NCBI RefSeq assembly: GCF_040954645.1
Contig: NC_092813.1
Span: 21,645,235 to 21,709,234 of the forward strand
Direction of reading: 5' to 3'
DNA: 64,000 nt
Origin: Diabrotica undecimpunctata
Lineage: Eukaryota > Arthropoda > Insecta > Coleoptera > Chrysomelidae
Shown: one piece after another, positions 43,842 to 54,431 of the stretch
How positions within the stretch are numbered: position 1 is the stretch's first letter
Layout of the letters: every line of letters starts with the position of its first letter
Notes under the pieces: generated by a model
What the model was told of the DNA's origin: nothing
The model's input: only the letters and a program-made list of their open reading frames with translations
Databases searched by the model: none
Program-made: the position numbers and the translations under genes

Positions 43842-44735
43842 TTATTCGTTGCTTGACCTCTCCTTGGTTCTTTTTACGTTGCTCTGGTAGTTTTTTTTAC
43901 TCTCTATTTCCACTACTTTTTCTTCTTTATAGCACCATCTCCATTCCTTGCCGTCTACTGTGATTTTATTGTATCCTATTTTGACCATTTTTTCATTTTC
44001 CCTCATTTCTCTTGCTTTATCTCTTAAAGCTTTCATTTTCTCTCTCTCTCCTTTTGTGAGATCCTCTGTAATCCATATTTTTTTGGTCTTCACATTCTTA
44101 AGTTTGTATTTGTTTCTTAAGATTGATGTTTTTTCTTCTTCGCTTTCTAGTTCAATTAGGCATGTTTTTGTGCCTATTTTTTGTGCTCTTCTAATATTAG
44201 TTTTGACTTCAAGATGATTTTCTAACATAGTAGTCATTCCTTCTTTTAATGTTTTTGGGTCTTCAGAGTCTATTATTGCTCCACTAATGATTATATTCTT
44301 CTTTCTTTTTTCTTTGTCTAATCTTTCCAATGAGTGTTTTAGATCCTTTAATTCTTCCGTTATTTTTTTGTTATCAGTTTTGGTTAGTTCGTTTTCTCTT
44401 TTCAGTTCTTCTTTCTCTTTTGTCCATTCTTCCTTCACCCTTTCTATTTCCAGCTTTATGATTTTTATTTCTTCATTATTTAGTTTTATCTCTTCTTTAA
44501 CTTCATTTATATATCTTCTGATCTCCTTATTTTCTTCCTTCATTTCTGTTTTCAGCTCTTTTATTTCCGTTTTAATCTCCTTATTTATTTCTTCTAGTAG
44601 TTTCTTTAGTTCTTCCATTTCGCGATTTTTTATGTTATCCTTTTGAGGTGTTCTTAACGTAGCTTTGCTTCTTTTGAAGGCTTCCTCCTCGTCGGATGAG
44701 TTATCGTGTTCTGGTTTATTTCTTTTGCTGTTCAT
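43842..44735 (-). CDS. LINE ORF1: coiled-coil RNA-binding protein, 297 aa
   Basis: An intact frame of 297 codons. It starts MNSKRNKPEHDNSSDEEEAF (acidic/basic N terminus). A long coiled coil covers about residues 40-145, made of KELKTEMKEENKEIRRYINE-like heptads. It continues with an RRM-like domain (KKNIIISGAIIDSED...) and a C-terminal domain (RRAQKIGTKTCLIELESEEE; IWITEDLTKGEREKMKALRD; VKIGYNKITVDGKEWRW). The arrangement resembles L1-type ORF1p, a trimeric RNA chaperone. It is upstream of, and co-oriented with, ORF2 at 39553-42430. This is one of the few unbroken coding frames in the window, which implies a young LINE copy. Confidence 0.8.
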   Translation of the reverse strand: MNSKRNKPEHDNSSDEEEAFKRSKATLRTPQKDNIKNREMEELKKLLEEINKEIKTEIKELKTEMKEENKEIRRYINEVKEEIKLNNEEIKIIKLEIERVKEEWTKEKEELKRENELTKTDNKKITEELKDLKHSLERLDKEKRKKNIIISGAIIDSEDPKTLKEGMTTMLENHLEVKTNIRRAQKIGTKTCLIELESEEEKTSILRNKYKLKNVKTKKIWITEDLTKGEREKMKALRDKAREMRENEKMVKIGYNKITVDGKEWRWCYKEEKVVEIESKKNYQSNVKRTKERSSNE

Positions 44736-45060
44736 TCGATTTTGTTACCTTCTATATTAATATATATATTTTCTATATTAATATACACCAATATAGTATT
44801 TTATTATATTAATTAACCTTTTTTATTACAATAACAATTAATATTTATTATTTTAATTTAATTTAATTCTAATCCTAACTTTAAACTAATTTATTCTAAG
44901 GCCAGATCTGGATTTTTGTAATAAACTTATGAGGCTTTTATTTTAATATTTAATTTTTGTCGGCACTAATTAGTTTCTTATCTGCCAAGAAACCAAAAAA
45001 ACGCGTAGGAATGCCTAAGCGGGTCGACCCCTCGGACTTAAAACATTCGCCAAAACCAGT

Positions 45061-46560
45061 TTCTTTAATCTTTCACACAGTTACACATATTATGTCCAAA
45101 AGTTTGGAATATTGGAATATTTCATCTTTTTATTGATTTTTATATATAAAATCTTCTGAATATTTAAACATCATTTTGTTTCAATTATCAACAATACTAA
45201 ATAAATCTCAAAACCAGATAAACGATATGCGAAAAAAATATTTATTTTCTTGGAGTGAAAAACTTACAATGTACAACTTACGTTTAAAAATAAATTAGTA
45301 TAGAAAAAAATAATTTTTAATAAAACTTATAATAAGTATTTCCTTCATTGGCCTGTATGCAAGCCTGTAGGCGATTTGGCATGCTGCCGATTAACTGGTC
45401 GAGCTGGGCTTGCGGAATTCTCTCCCATTCTTCACGAGCAGCATCTTTAAGCTCTCAAAGTGTAATAGGGGGATTGTTTCGCTTCTTGATGCGTGTTTTG
45501 AGAATGTCCCAAGCATGTTCAATAATGTTCATGTCGGGGGAATTCGAGGGCTACTGTAATGTAGATATTCCTTCTTCTTCAAGACAATTTTGTACTACTG
45601 ATGTTCGATGAGGAGGTGCGTTGTCATGTATAAACACAAATTCATTACCTACTGCCCCTCGAAATAGACGTACGACAGGATTTAAAACTTCCTTGATGTA
45701 TACAGCACCAGTGATTCTTCTCTCCAGAACCAGCAGTGACGTCCGTGTACCACTCATAATACCACCCCAAACCATAATACTGCCACCTTCAAATGGGACA
45801 CGCGGTTTAGCTGTTTCTAGTGGGGCTTGTCGTCCTGGGGCCCTCCAAACCAGTGTTCTTCGCAAATCAGATACCAAGTCAATTTTTGACTCATCAGAGA
45901 ACATCACGTTATTCCAGTTAGGATCATGATGCGCCATTTCTCTAGCCCATTGCAACCTTACTATTTTGTGTTGGTAGGTTAGTTTAGGAACACGTAGCGG
46001 TCTTCTACGATACAAATTGACCGCATTTAGTCTGCGTGTTATTGTTTGCCGTGAAATATTCAGTCCTTGAAGCCTAGAAATTTCTCTGGATATACCACTT
46101 GTAGATTCCAGACGATTTCTACCAGCTATAAATGTTATTTGCCGGTCTTGTGCTGCTGTTGTACATCGATTTCTACCACTTCTGAGACGATCCTTGACTT
46201 TATCTGTATCTTAAATTTTTTTTTTAATTTTCGATACAGCACTCTGAGTAACATCACGAATATTCACGATATAACTTTGACTAAAGTCCTGTTGTAACAA
46301 AGCAATTACTCTGGATCTGTCAAAATGAGATATCACGTTTTTAGGCATTTTTAAACGGCTCAATTCAAATTTAAACGAAGACTGAAATAATGTGTAAATA
46401 CGCTAATCAGTTGAAAGTGACCAAAATCATACAAAAACGATTCAAATTTTTTATCATTTTCATTTAAAAACCCTCTAGAATGAATATCAACAACAGTTTC
46501 AAAACCACCATAGGCGTAGATATATTATTTGTACGTATTCCAAATGTGTGTATTTATTTA
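45061..46560 (-). mobile_element. Tc1-like transposon inserted in the Harbinger intron
   Basis: Contains one Tc1 transposase pseudogene. GTCCAAAAGTTTGGAATATT at 45094 lies outside the ORF on one side and TTCCAAATGTGTGTAT at about 46538 on the other. These could be the decayed terminal repeats, but I cannot align them convincingly, so the ends are approximate. Confidence 0.55.
45317..46348 (-). pseudogene. Tc1 transposase (DD34E), 343 codons with three stops
   Basis: The start MPKNVISHFDRSRVIALLQQ opens the N-terminal HTH (DFSQSYIVNIRDVTQSAVSK), followed by a stop near 46214. The second HTH is GISREISRLQGLNISRQTIT. The catalytic domain has VMFSDESKIDL (Asp 1), SIMVWGGIMSG, FIHDNAPPHRTSVVQ (Asp 2) and SNSPDMNIIEHAWDIL (Glu, 34 residues after Asp 2). 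A TAG replaces the usual Trp before Pro-Ser-Asn-Ser-Pro (about 45553), and a TGA replaces an Arg near 45455. Length and spacing are standard for Tc1. Apart from the three stops the frame is intact, so it died recently. Confidence 0.9.
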
Positions 46561-46862
46561 CTCAAAACTTGTTAAAATTATTTAAAATGGTTATATCTTA
46601 CTTGTCTGATGGTATTTCTTTTATTCACTACTATCACCTGTATGCACTTAACTTTTAACTCTTATTTTTGAACTTTGTTGAATTTTCTAACTTGTAATTC
46701 CCCAATTATTTGAAGTTTATTACGAAGCAAAAATCAACGAAACTACTGTGTCACTTGCAGGACCGTCTCCCCCATCAGATTATTTTAAACACAAAACAAA
46801 ATTTATTTTAAATATCTCAGTTTACTGTAAAATTATATTTTTATTGAAAAGTTGAAAAATAG

Positions 46863-47173
46863 TTACAAACAGTAGGGGCCTCTGACTAGTTCATAGTCTG
46901 TTTTCCGATTAGTAGTTGAGGTTAAAAAAGTAGAAAAAGTATTAATTTGCACAGAATTCCTATGCAGTGTTCCCATTTAACCTTCAAATAGTATGTCGTT
47001 AATGGCCTTTTTCGCAAAAATTTTTTGCGATGCGTCATTTTTTCAAGTTCTACTGCCCAAGCAGAAGCAATTTTCTCATAATCAGTTGATGGTTTTTCAA
47101 GGTGTTTAAGGGCTAAAGCTATTAATTGTTTGGACTCATCAAGTTTTCTTGCCTTCGTTTTTGGTAATCCCTC
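46863..47173 (-). pseudogene. Harbinger MADF accessory protein, exon 2
   Basis: Minus strand after acceptor TTTTACGGCAGTGCACATAG: GAG GGA TTA CCA reads EGLPKTKARKLDESKQLIAL then ALKHLEKPSTDYEKIASAWA and VELEKM. A frameshift in the CGCAAAAAATTTTTGCG stretch leads to AKKAINDILFEG, a TAA where Gln is expected, and MGTLHRNSVQINT. A final segment ends VRGPYCL at the stop 46863. This is the C-terminal part of the MADF/Myb-like partner protein that Harbinger transposons encode alongside their transposase and that aids DNA binding and nuclear entry. Confidence 0.7.
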
Positions 47174-47263
47174 CTATGTGCACTGCCGTAAAAAAAAACA
47201 TTTATTAAATTTTTGTGTAGTAGTAATAAGTTTGTATATTAACAATTTAACTTGTAATTGTAG

Positions 47264-48047
47264 TTGCCAACAACAGAAGCTGAATGTAAAGCTATTGCCA
47301 ATCGATTTAATGTTCAATGGAATTTTCCTAATTGTCTAGGAGCTGTAGATCGAAAGCACGTGGCAATCAAAAAACCTCCACATACAGTTTCATATTATTA
47401 CAATTACAAAAAGTTTTTTAGTATTGTAATGATGGCAGTTGTAAATAGCAATTACGAATTTATTATGGTAGATGCAGGAATCCATAGACGAATATCAGAC
47501 GGAGGTGTTTTGAATTATACTGCATTTGGAAAAGCATTATCAGATAATTCACTTAAAATCCCAGAACTTGATCTGTTGCCAAATAGTCAAAAGATACTAC
47601 CCTTTGTCTTTGTTGGAGATGACGCTTTTGCACTGACAGAAAATTTCATGAAACCTTACAGCCAAACAGGATTAACGATGGGAAAAAGAATTTTTACTTA
47701 TCGACTTAGTTGTGTCCGTCACATTGTGGAAAATGCATTTGGAATATTAGTATCAAAATTCGGTGTATTTCAACGACCTATTGCATTATTGCCTAAGAAA
47801 GCTCAAATCATTGTCTTATCATGTTGCTATTTACACAATTATTTAAGAAGAAACCAATCTCAGTCATACATGTACAATAATTCTGTGGATGTAGAAGATT
47901 TTGAATCAGGAAATATTGTTGAAGCAACTTGGAGAACAACTGGACAATCAATATCACTTTATACAACTCATGCCAGAAATTCAGCTACTGTAGCAAAAAG
48001 TGTCAGAGATAATTATTGTGATTTTTTTAATAACGAGGGACAGGTTT
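47264..48047 (+). pseudogene. Harbinger transposase exon 2 (DDE nuclease), split by BEL
   Basis: After acceptor TTGTAATTGTAG the frame reads LPTTEAECKAIANRFNVQWN then FPNCLGAVDRKHVAIKKPPH; the first catalytic Asp is in GAVD, with the usual Gly after it changed to Arg. VGDDAFALTENFMKPY holds the second Asp, and RHIVENAFGILVSKFGVFQR gives the third residue Glu. The tail reads SLYTTHARNSATVAKSVRDN and FFNNEGQV. The frame was broken by the BEL insertion after GTT-T (48047). The original end (S-W-Q-H-K-F-A, stop) is at 54703-54725. Transposases of this family cut at TWA sites. This exon has no frameshift before the BEL junction. Confidence 0.9.
48043..48047 (+). other. BEL target-site duplication, left copy
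   Basis: GGTTT immediately before the LTR TGAAG...; matched by GGTTT at 54698-54702. Confidence 0.9.
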
Positions 48048-48313
48048 TGAAGAAAAAACTATGGGGTTGAAACACTTTTATTACGTATATTTTGATTACA
48101 ATCGTTAAAAAGATGACTAATACAAAATATCGACCGACTTGGTCGAGTGTTGATGGCGAAGTGAGTCTTTCGCGCCAAAGCCGGTTTCTGCTTTAGCGGG
48201 CAAAACACAAAGCGTTACCATTAGTGGCGCGTATGTTTAAATAGAAATAAAAATGAATATATCACCACTGTGATAAATAATATTTAAAATAAATATAAAT
48301 GCGAAACGGAACG
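48048..48313 (-). repeat. BEL 3' LTR (266 bp)
   Basis: On the plus strand runs TGAAGAAAAAACTATGGGGT ... GGAACG. Same length as 54432-54697. The outermost inner base is G instead of A, altering the TG/CA end. Confidence 0.95.
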
Positions 48314-48337
48314 CCGCCCGCCTTGAAAGGCTAAAGT
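48314..48337 (-). promoter_or_regulatory. Candidate polypurine tract
   Basis: The minus strand reads AAGGCGGGCGGC directly upstream of the 3' LTR, the expected place for the plus-strand primer. Confidence 0.5.
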
Positions 48338-48401
48338 CTTTCAAAATAATACAACAACTTAACAATTTCAAAAATGACCAAAATTGTTCAAAAGTCTAGC
48401 A

Positions 48402-50082
48402 CTATTCACTGCATGGTAGAGGGCAGATGACAGATACTGCTCTCTTAATGATACCTCTCGTCGTCTTTATGGACACCACCCTGGAAACTCCGTCTGGACC
48501 TGGATGCAGCTCGACTACACGTCCCAACTGCCAAATTAGAGAAGGCAAGTTCTTTTCCTTGATAAGAACTAGTGTGCCAATATTAATGTCTTTGGAAACT
48601 TGTTTCCATTTTTTCCGCTGCTGCAGCTCTCCTATGAACTCCTTAGACCACCTTGACCAAATGTGCTGCACCATTTTTTGAAGGCGCTGGAAGTGGTTCA
48701 ATCTATTTTCGTTTATTGACATCAAATCAGGTTCAGAAATGGCTGTCAAAGGCCTTCCAATCAGAAAATGAGCCGGAGTCAAAGGACAAAGGTCATTGGG
48801 GTCTGATGAAAGGGCAGATATAGGACGACTATTAAGGACAGATTCTACTTCTGTATTGTACAGAATTCCTCATACGTGAGGTGAGCATTGCCGACGACGC
48901 GTTTTAAATGCGATTTCATTGACTTAACGCCGGCCTCCCAAAGGCCACCGAAGTGCGGCGATTGTGGAGGTATGAAGTGCCATTCAATACTTTCGATTAT
49001 TGAATGGTCTTGAATCTCACGCTTATTAGTCTTAATAAAATCATAAAACTCTTTTAGTTCACGATTAGCACCCTGAAAGTTAGTTCCATTATCAGAGTAT
49101 ATCTTAAAAGGCTTTCCTCTTCTGCTTACAAAGCGCTTAAAGGCTGCTATAAATGAATGAGTAGTTAAATCAGATACGAGTTCTAAATGAACAGCACGAG
49201 TTGTGAAACACACGAATAAGGCTACATATGCCTTTAAAAGTTTGCATCCACGCCCCTTTCGATCCTTGACTAAAAGATATCCTGCGTAATCTACGCCTGT
49301 GATATAAAAAGGAGGGGATGGGTCAACACGATCCTTCGGTAAATCACCCATAATTGGAGACAGATTTTTAGGTGGACTTGCACGACAACACCTAATACAT
49401 TTATGGACGATACGCTTGGCTGAATTTTTACCATGAATAGGCCAAAATTCATTTCGAATTGTAGATAAAAGAAGAAGAGGACCTGCATGACAGAGTTTAA
49501 CGTGCAGGTCTAAAAGAATTAAGTCAGTAAAATAATTATTAGATGGTAGCAAAATCGGATGTCTTTTCTCAAAAGAATACGATGAATTTTTTAATCTACC
49601 ACCAACACAAAATATTCGATTTGAATCGAGAAATGGTTGCAACGAAATGAGTTTGCCTTTTGGGCTTACAGGCCCTTTTTTTGTCAAATTGCGTATTTCT
49701 TCCGAGAAACATTCATTCTGAACTATCCTTACTAGGTAAAACATAGCGGTTGAAATCTCCTGAGAAGTTAAAGCACCTGAAGCTCTCTCATGAAGGGAAG
49801 ACTTGGATATTTTGCAATTATTAATGAATCTCAGAATGTAAGCAGTACATCTCTTTAACTTAATCAAACTAGAGAATTGCTTTATTAATGAAAAGTCTAA
49901 TGTGGCAGACAAAGTAATGACCTCGGCAGTCTTTAACTCCGGAATGTCATCTGGAAGAGAAAATTGTGTAGGATAATCATTTAATTTAAGCCAGGAAGGT
50001 CCATGCTACCATAAGTCGGAAGACATGAGTAATAGGGGACTAATTCCACGAGAAGCAAGATCAGCAGGATTATCCTTCGAAA
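48402..50082 (-). pseudogene. BEL integrase region
   Basis: After degraded sequence at 49913-50082 (HHVVSKDNPADLASRG, the end of the RNase H/connection), the 355-codon frame 48845-49912 carries the HHCC finger (LHVKLCHAGPLLLLSTIRNE ... CIRCCRASPPKNLSPIMGDL). Its core has GVDYAGYLLV (Asp), RAVHLELVSDLTTHSFIAAF, KIYSDNGTNFQGANRELKEF (Asp) and FIPPQSPHFGGLWEAGVKSM (Glu). A frameshift near 48830 separates the C-terminal part 48402-48782: TPAHFLIGRPLTAISEPDLM and LGRVVELHPGPDGVSRVVSI (Pao C-terminal domain). Integrase inserts the cDNA. Confidence 0.9.
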
Positions 50083-51746
50083 CTACGTGGTGCCAACTTT
50101 TCCTTTCTGAATCTCAGCGACACGATTTCCTACAAACGTCTTTAATAGTTTTGACTGTGTGCGTATCCATGCCAGAGTGATAGTAGAATCAGACCAATGA
50201 AATACTTTATCGAAATTGATATCTGAGGACTTGATTACCCTTTCAAAAAAACGAGCAAGTAACAATGCGCCGCACAATTCCAAACGAGGTATACTAATCA
50301 CCTTAAGGGGTGCAACCTTGGATTTTGCGCATAACAGACGAACCAAAACATGTCCATCAGAATCAACACTCTTAACATAGATTGCAGCACCATATGCCTT
50401 GTTGCTGGCATCAGAAAAACCATGTAGCTCACAAGAGATCGAATCCTTTAATTTTACGTACCTAGGTATTTCGATATTATTTAATCTAAGTAATTTCTCC
50501 TTAAAATGCTGCCACTGCGTAAAAATGATTTGAGGAACAGATTCATCCCAGCCTTGCTTTTCTTGCCAAAGAATTTGCATTATAATCTTGGCCGTAATTG
50601 TGCAAGCGCTAAGCAGCCCAAGAGGATCATAGATCTGAGCAATACGAGAAAGAATTATTCTCTTCGTTACCTTATTAGGATTAGGTAAATCAGCTACCTT
50701 ATATGTTAGTGTGTCCGAATCACACATCTAATTTAGGCCAAGTACCTTTACCTTTTCCTCTCCACCGAATGATTTTAGATTTGATAGACACTTGGAACTT
50801 TGAATTTTATTAAGTACTACCGGATCATTCGATACCCACTTCCTCAACTTAAGACATCCGCTGTTTAAGATATTGTTGATATCCTTGCATACATTTGACA
50901 ATGACTCTGCGCAATCTCCACCTGTCAGAAGATCATCAACATAGAAATCTCGCAAATATTGATGATCTTGGAAGCAGTAGGGTGAAGATCTTTATTCTCG
51001 GATGCTAACTGAAATAAGCAACGAATGACCTGAAACGAAGCTGAAGCTGTTCCATATGTGACCGTATTTAGCTGATATGTGCTCAGAGTATCAGAAGGAG
51101 AAGAACGCCAGAAAATTTGCTGAAGTGCTCGTTGTTCAGGATCCACGAGCACCTGACGATACATTTTTGTAATATCAGCAGAAACAACAAATGCATATTG
51201 TCGAAAACGCAATAAAATTAAGAATAGATCGTCCTGAATGGTAGGACCCGAAATTTGAATGTCATTTATTGATAGACCAGAAAAAGATGGAAAGGAACCG
51301 TCAAACACCACACGAAGCTTTGTGGTGAGACTGTCATCCTTTAAGACCCCGTGATGGGGAAGATAATACGAAAAGCTCTGTTGACTATCATCAACCTTGA
51401 ACATGTGACCAAGTTGTATGTATTCTTCCATAAATTCGGTATACATCCTTTTTAGGACGTCATTTTTATGAAGTTTTTTCTCCAAGTTGAGAAAACGTTT
51501 TGATGCCTGTCGCTTTGAATCACCTATATTTGCAATGGAGCCCCTCAGAGGTATATTGGTGATAAAGCGACCTTCGTCATTTCTCTTCACCGTTGAGGAG
51601 AAGTGTTTTTCGCATATTAAGTTTTCCTCGGAAAGTACAGGTTCCGTGTACTTTTCGAGTTCCCAGAATTTTTGTAACTGAACATTTAAGTCAGAACTTG
51701 AATCATTTCTACTGAAGTTGCAATATGAAACTGATTCCCTTGTCAT
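50083..51746 (-). pseudogene. BEL reverse transcriptase and RNase H
   Basis: RT: KRQASKRFLNLEKKLHKNDV, QQSFSYYLPHHGVLKDDSLT, LRVVFDGSFPSFSGLSINDI, FVVSADITKMYRQVLVDPEQ and NTVTYGTASASFQVIRCLFQ. After a frameshift near 50940 comes FYVDDLLTGGDCAESLSNVC (catalytic YVDD). A TAG at 50728 sits where Pao proteins usually have Trp (LGLN-stop-MCDSD). RNase H/A17: IYDPLGLLSACTITAKIIMQ, CELHGFSDASNKAYGAAIYV, VISIPRLELCGALLLARFFE and VFHWSDSTITLAWIRTQ. All catalytic residues appear retained, so only a few point changes silence it. Confidence 0.9.
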
Positions 51747-53160
51747 TAAACTGACCGGAAACTATCCAACCGAACCTTGTTTTTTGCATGACTGGAGCAG
51801 AAGGACCTAAACTGAATTGTCCCACACACAAGATTTTCCAGAAAGTATCAACACCTATCAGAATGTCGATTTTTGAAGCAACATGAAAATCTGGATCTGC
51901 TAGTCTTAAATGACGTGGAATATCTAAGTTTCCAATGTCGAAACTATATGCTGGAATTCTATCGCAGATACTATTGACTACGAGACATGAAAGAGATGTA
52001 GAAAACGAAGACTGCCTTGACTGAATCTTCGCTGTGCCCTTAGATCGAATGTTTGAGACTGCATGACCTATCCCTACAATAGAGATATTTATCTCGGACC
52101 TTGATAGCGCTAGCTTATCAGCTAATTCTCTCGTTATGAGATTTGATTGAGAGCCACAATCAAGAAAAGCCCTACATTGATGAACCCTACCGTTTTTATC
52201 GAATATTTGAACGACAGCTGTAGACAAAATTGATTGAGCTACATTCGAGTGAGCTGAAAGAGACACTTGGTGTTCAGGTTCAGACTCCAGCCGCTGATTA
52301 GTATCGGTAGTGTGAACGGATTGTTTATCTAAATGCAACAAACTATGGTGTTTTGCCTTACATTTTTTACACGCTCCATATTTGCAGTTGGAGCTAAAAT
52401 GGCCAGAATAAAGGCAATTTGTACAAAGTTTTGAATCCCTAGCGTGTTTGATTCGCTCTTGGGTCGAAGCCCCCAAGAATTTAGCGCAGTTATATATTTT
52501 ATGATCTTCTTTGCAGAACGTACATGCTTTTCTATTGAACGAGAGAAAAGATTGCGACTGCCTTGAGAATTTGGACTGCCTGTCCGATTTATACGTAACT
52601 TTCGATACTTCTAGCTTCTCTAGAAGATCAGCTTTGCCTTTCAAGAATGCGATCATATCTTCAAAGGTAGGAAGATCACTTCCGGATCTATATAATTCCC
52701 ATTCCCTCGCAGTGAGGGCATCTAACTTGCTTGCTATCATGAATATTAACAGAGTGTCCCAAGAATGGACAGGTTGCTGAAGAGATTCTAGCGAACGCAA
52801 GTTTTTCGAAACATTGTCAATTAGTTGACGAAGATGAGTAGAAGATTCTTTTGGAATGGGTTGCAAATCAAATAAGGCCTTTGTATAATTGTAGATCAAA
52901 AGACGCGTGTTTGCAAACCTTTCGCATAGTAAGTTCCATGCTATATCATAATTCGCGGCCGAAATCTCTAATGAGCTGATAACCTGTGCAGCTTCTCCAC
53001 CTAGAGATGCCCGAAGATAATGGAACTTCTGAATTGAATTTATCGAAGGATTTTTATGAATTAGACTATCATAGGTATCATGATACTCAAGCCACCCCCC
53101 GTATGACCCTTTGAAATGAGGTAACTCAATAGTTGGGAGCTTTATTTGAGAGTGAAGTGG
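51709..53160 (-). pseudogene. BEL Gag and aspartic protease
   Basis: The frame runs from about 53155 (KLPTIELPHFKGSYGGWLEY; INSIQKFHYLRASLGGEAAQ; NYDIAWNLLCERFAN) through 52899-51709. Gag: LESLQQPVHSWDTLLIFMIA. Zinc knuckles: CTFCKEDHKIYNCAKFLGAS, LCTNCLYSGHFSSNCKYGAC and KCKAKHHSLLH. Protease: STAVVQIFDKNGRVHQCRAF then LDCGSQSNLIT (active-site region). It ends DILIGVDTFWKIL and MQKTRFGWIVSGQ. This piece is intact over about 480 codons. A frameshift joins it to RT at 51720-51746. Confidence 0.9.
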
Positions 53161-53676
53161 ACTGTATTAATTTGCTCTACATTTGTTAAATGAGTGCTAC
53201 CTAAGTTCAAAGAAAATGATTCTACGGGACGATTGTTACATTCATGCTTATTTGAAATCGAATTTATTAATGCTTCTGCTTGTGATACAAGCGAATAATA
53301 CAAATCTGAAAAGCTTTCCCTATTAACAAAATCCACAAGGAAAATAATTCCTGCAGCTGGCTGTATACCACGTATAACAAAAGAGGTTAGTCTTTGTATG
53401 TGGGTATATTTTATAAAATAAAATATACCCACATACAAAGACTAACCTCCTTTCCCTATTGTCTAATTTCTCAGAAACATTCTTCGAAATGTTTTCTATT
53501 TCGTATTGAATTTTTTCGAATTCATTTATAACAGGCTCTATATCTGCTAACCTGGTTTCTACCTCAATAACTAAATTGTCAGATTGTTTTTCAATCTGTT
53601 TATTAAGACATTTTTTGAATATTGTCAATCGTGATTTGAGTATACCCCTTTTTTTGTTTAAATCTTTTAGAGACAT
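53161..53676 (-). pseudogene. BEL Gag N terminus, disrupted
   Basis: The start MSLKDLNKKRGILKSRLTIF opens a coiled-coil N-terminal Gag (residues 1-75, with EIENISKNVSEKLDNRER). The frame is then interrupted by the 125-bp insertion at 53325-53449. Beyond it the Gag frame resumes as NRESFSDLYYSLVSQAEALI and continues to a frameshift near 53160. Confidence 0.8.
53325..53449. mobile_element. 125-bp foldback insertion in BEL gag with 11-bp target duplication
   Basis: CTTTCCCTATT occurs at 53314-53324 and again at 53450-53460, flanking the insert exactly. One end of the insert is a perfect palindrome: 32-base arms at 53383-53414 and 53418-53449 (GAGGTTAGTCTTTGTATGTG...) with a 3-base loop. The other half (53325-53382) is unpaired and of unknown origin. 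No ORF. Confidence 0.85.
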
Positions 53677-54431
53677 AATAAAATATTTTTTAATAATACT
53701 CGAAGTTTATTTTACGATGAAAAGATTTAAAATGTTTACCAGTATACTAATGAAATAATGAAATCGCAATTATAAGAAAAGGTTTTACCTGTCGTTATGA
53801 ATAAGCAATAAAATTGTACAAAATGTTGAAAATTCTATTTTTTATCTAACTGCAAGTAAAACCGCATAAATTATATAGGGTTCGTTACCTGAAATGTAAG
53901 TAAGGCAATAAAAGGTTTTACTCGGCGATAAAAAATCAAGTATGTATATGAAATGAATAGTTGTTTTGTTTCGAAGCAAGACAGGTTTTTGTACCTTTTA
54001 ACGAAATATTTGAGTAATAAAATGAGTTTAACCAAATAAACAGGTTTTTATAATTGACCCTAGTTAAACGACATTTAACTCCACGCAAGTAGAAAGAATA
54101 TATGAAATAGAGATGGGAAAGGCTCACTTACTTTGATTAGGCGTGCTGTTGACCAGATGAAGTTCTATCCACGCACTAGATGAAAGACTACAGATGCTTT
54201 CTGCTACGGTGCTGGATGTAATGTTGGGTGGACTGCTAGCAGCTTGAATTGTAGCTCTACAGGAACCGCCCGAAGGTTGTAATCGTTACTTGTAACGGTT
54301 ACTTGTAACCACTTGACTCCGCCCTCACGAACAGAAGAGGACGACTTGCCGGCTAGTTAACTAAATTTAGATTGAATCAAACTGCACAAATGTCTTTGAT
54401 AACCACTGATATATACGACTCGAATGGACCA
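53677..54431 (-). other. BEL 5' leader
   Basis: About 755 bp between the 5' LTR and the Gag start. It has recurring AGGTTTTAC / AGGCAATAAAA-like words at 53770-53930. No coding content. Confidence 0.6.
54416..54431 (-). promoter_or_regulatory. Candidate primer-binding site
   Basis: The minus strand reads TGGTCCATTCGAGTCG directly after the 5' LTR. The TGG start fits pairing with a tRNA CCA end. I cannot name the tRNA with confidence. Confidence 0.55.

Larger units (their letters stand above)
39416..45060 (-). mobile_element. Two-ORF LINE inserted in the Harbinger intron
   Basis: On the minus strand: 5' UTR (about 45060-44736), ORF1 (44735-43842), a 1.1 kb foreign insertion (about 42640-43750), ORF2 (about 42430-39553), 3' UTR and a (GAAA)n tail at 39416-39435. 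The tail abuts the splice donor of the Harbinger transposase exon 1. Ends are approximate; I could not define a target duplication. Confidence 0.75.
39405..47263 (+). other. Inferred intron of Harbinger transposase
   Basis: Begins GTAAAT and ends TTGTAATTGTAG. It is large only because a LINE and a Tc1 transposon inserted into it. Exon 2 of the antisense MADF gene lies near its 3' end (46863-47173). Confidence 0.65.

Noticed and set aside
43948..44646. Plus-strand frames of 89 and 119 codons with Phe/Ser repeats
   Set aside because: Antisense of the coiled-coil ORF1.
47130..47339. 69-codon plus-strand frame as an independent gene
   Set aside because: It overlaps the MADF exon, the intron end and the transposase exon 2 in the wrong frame.
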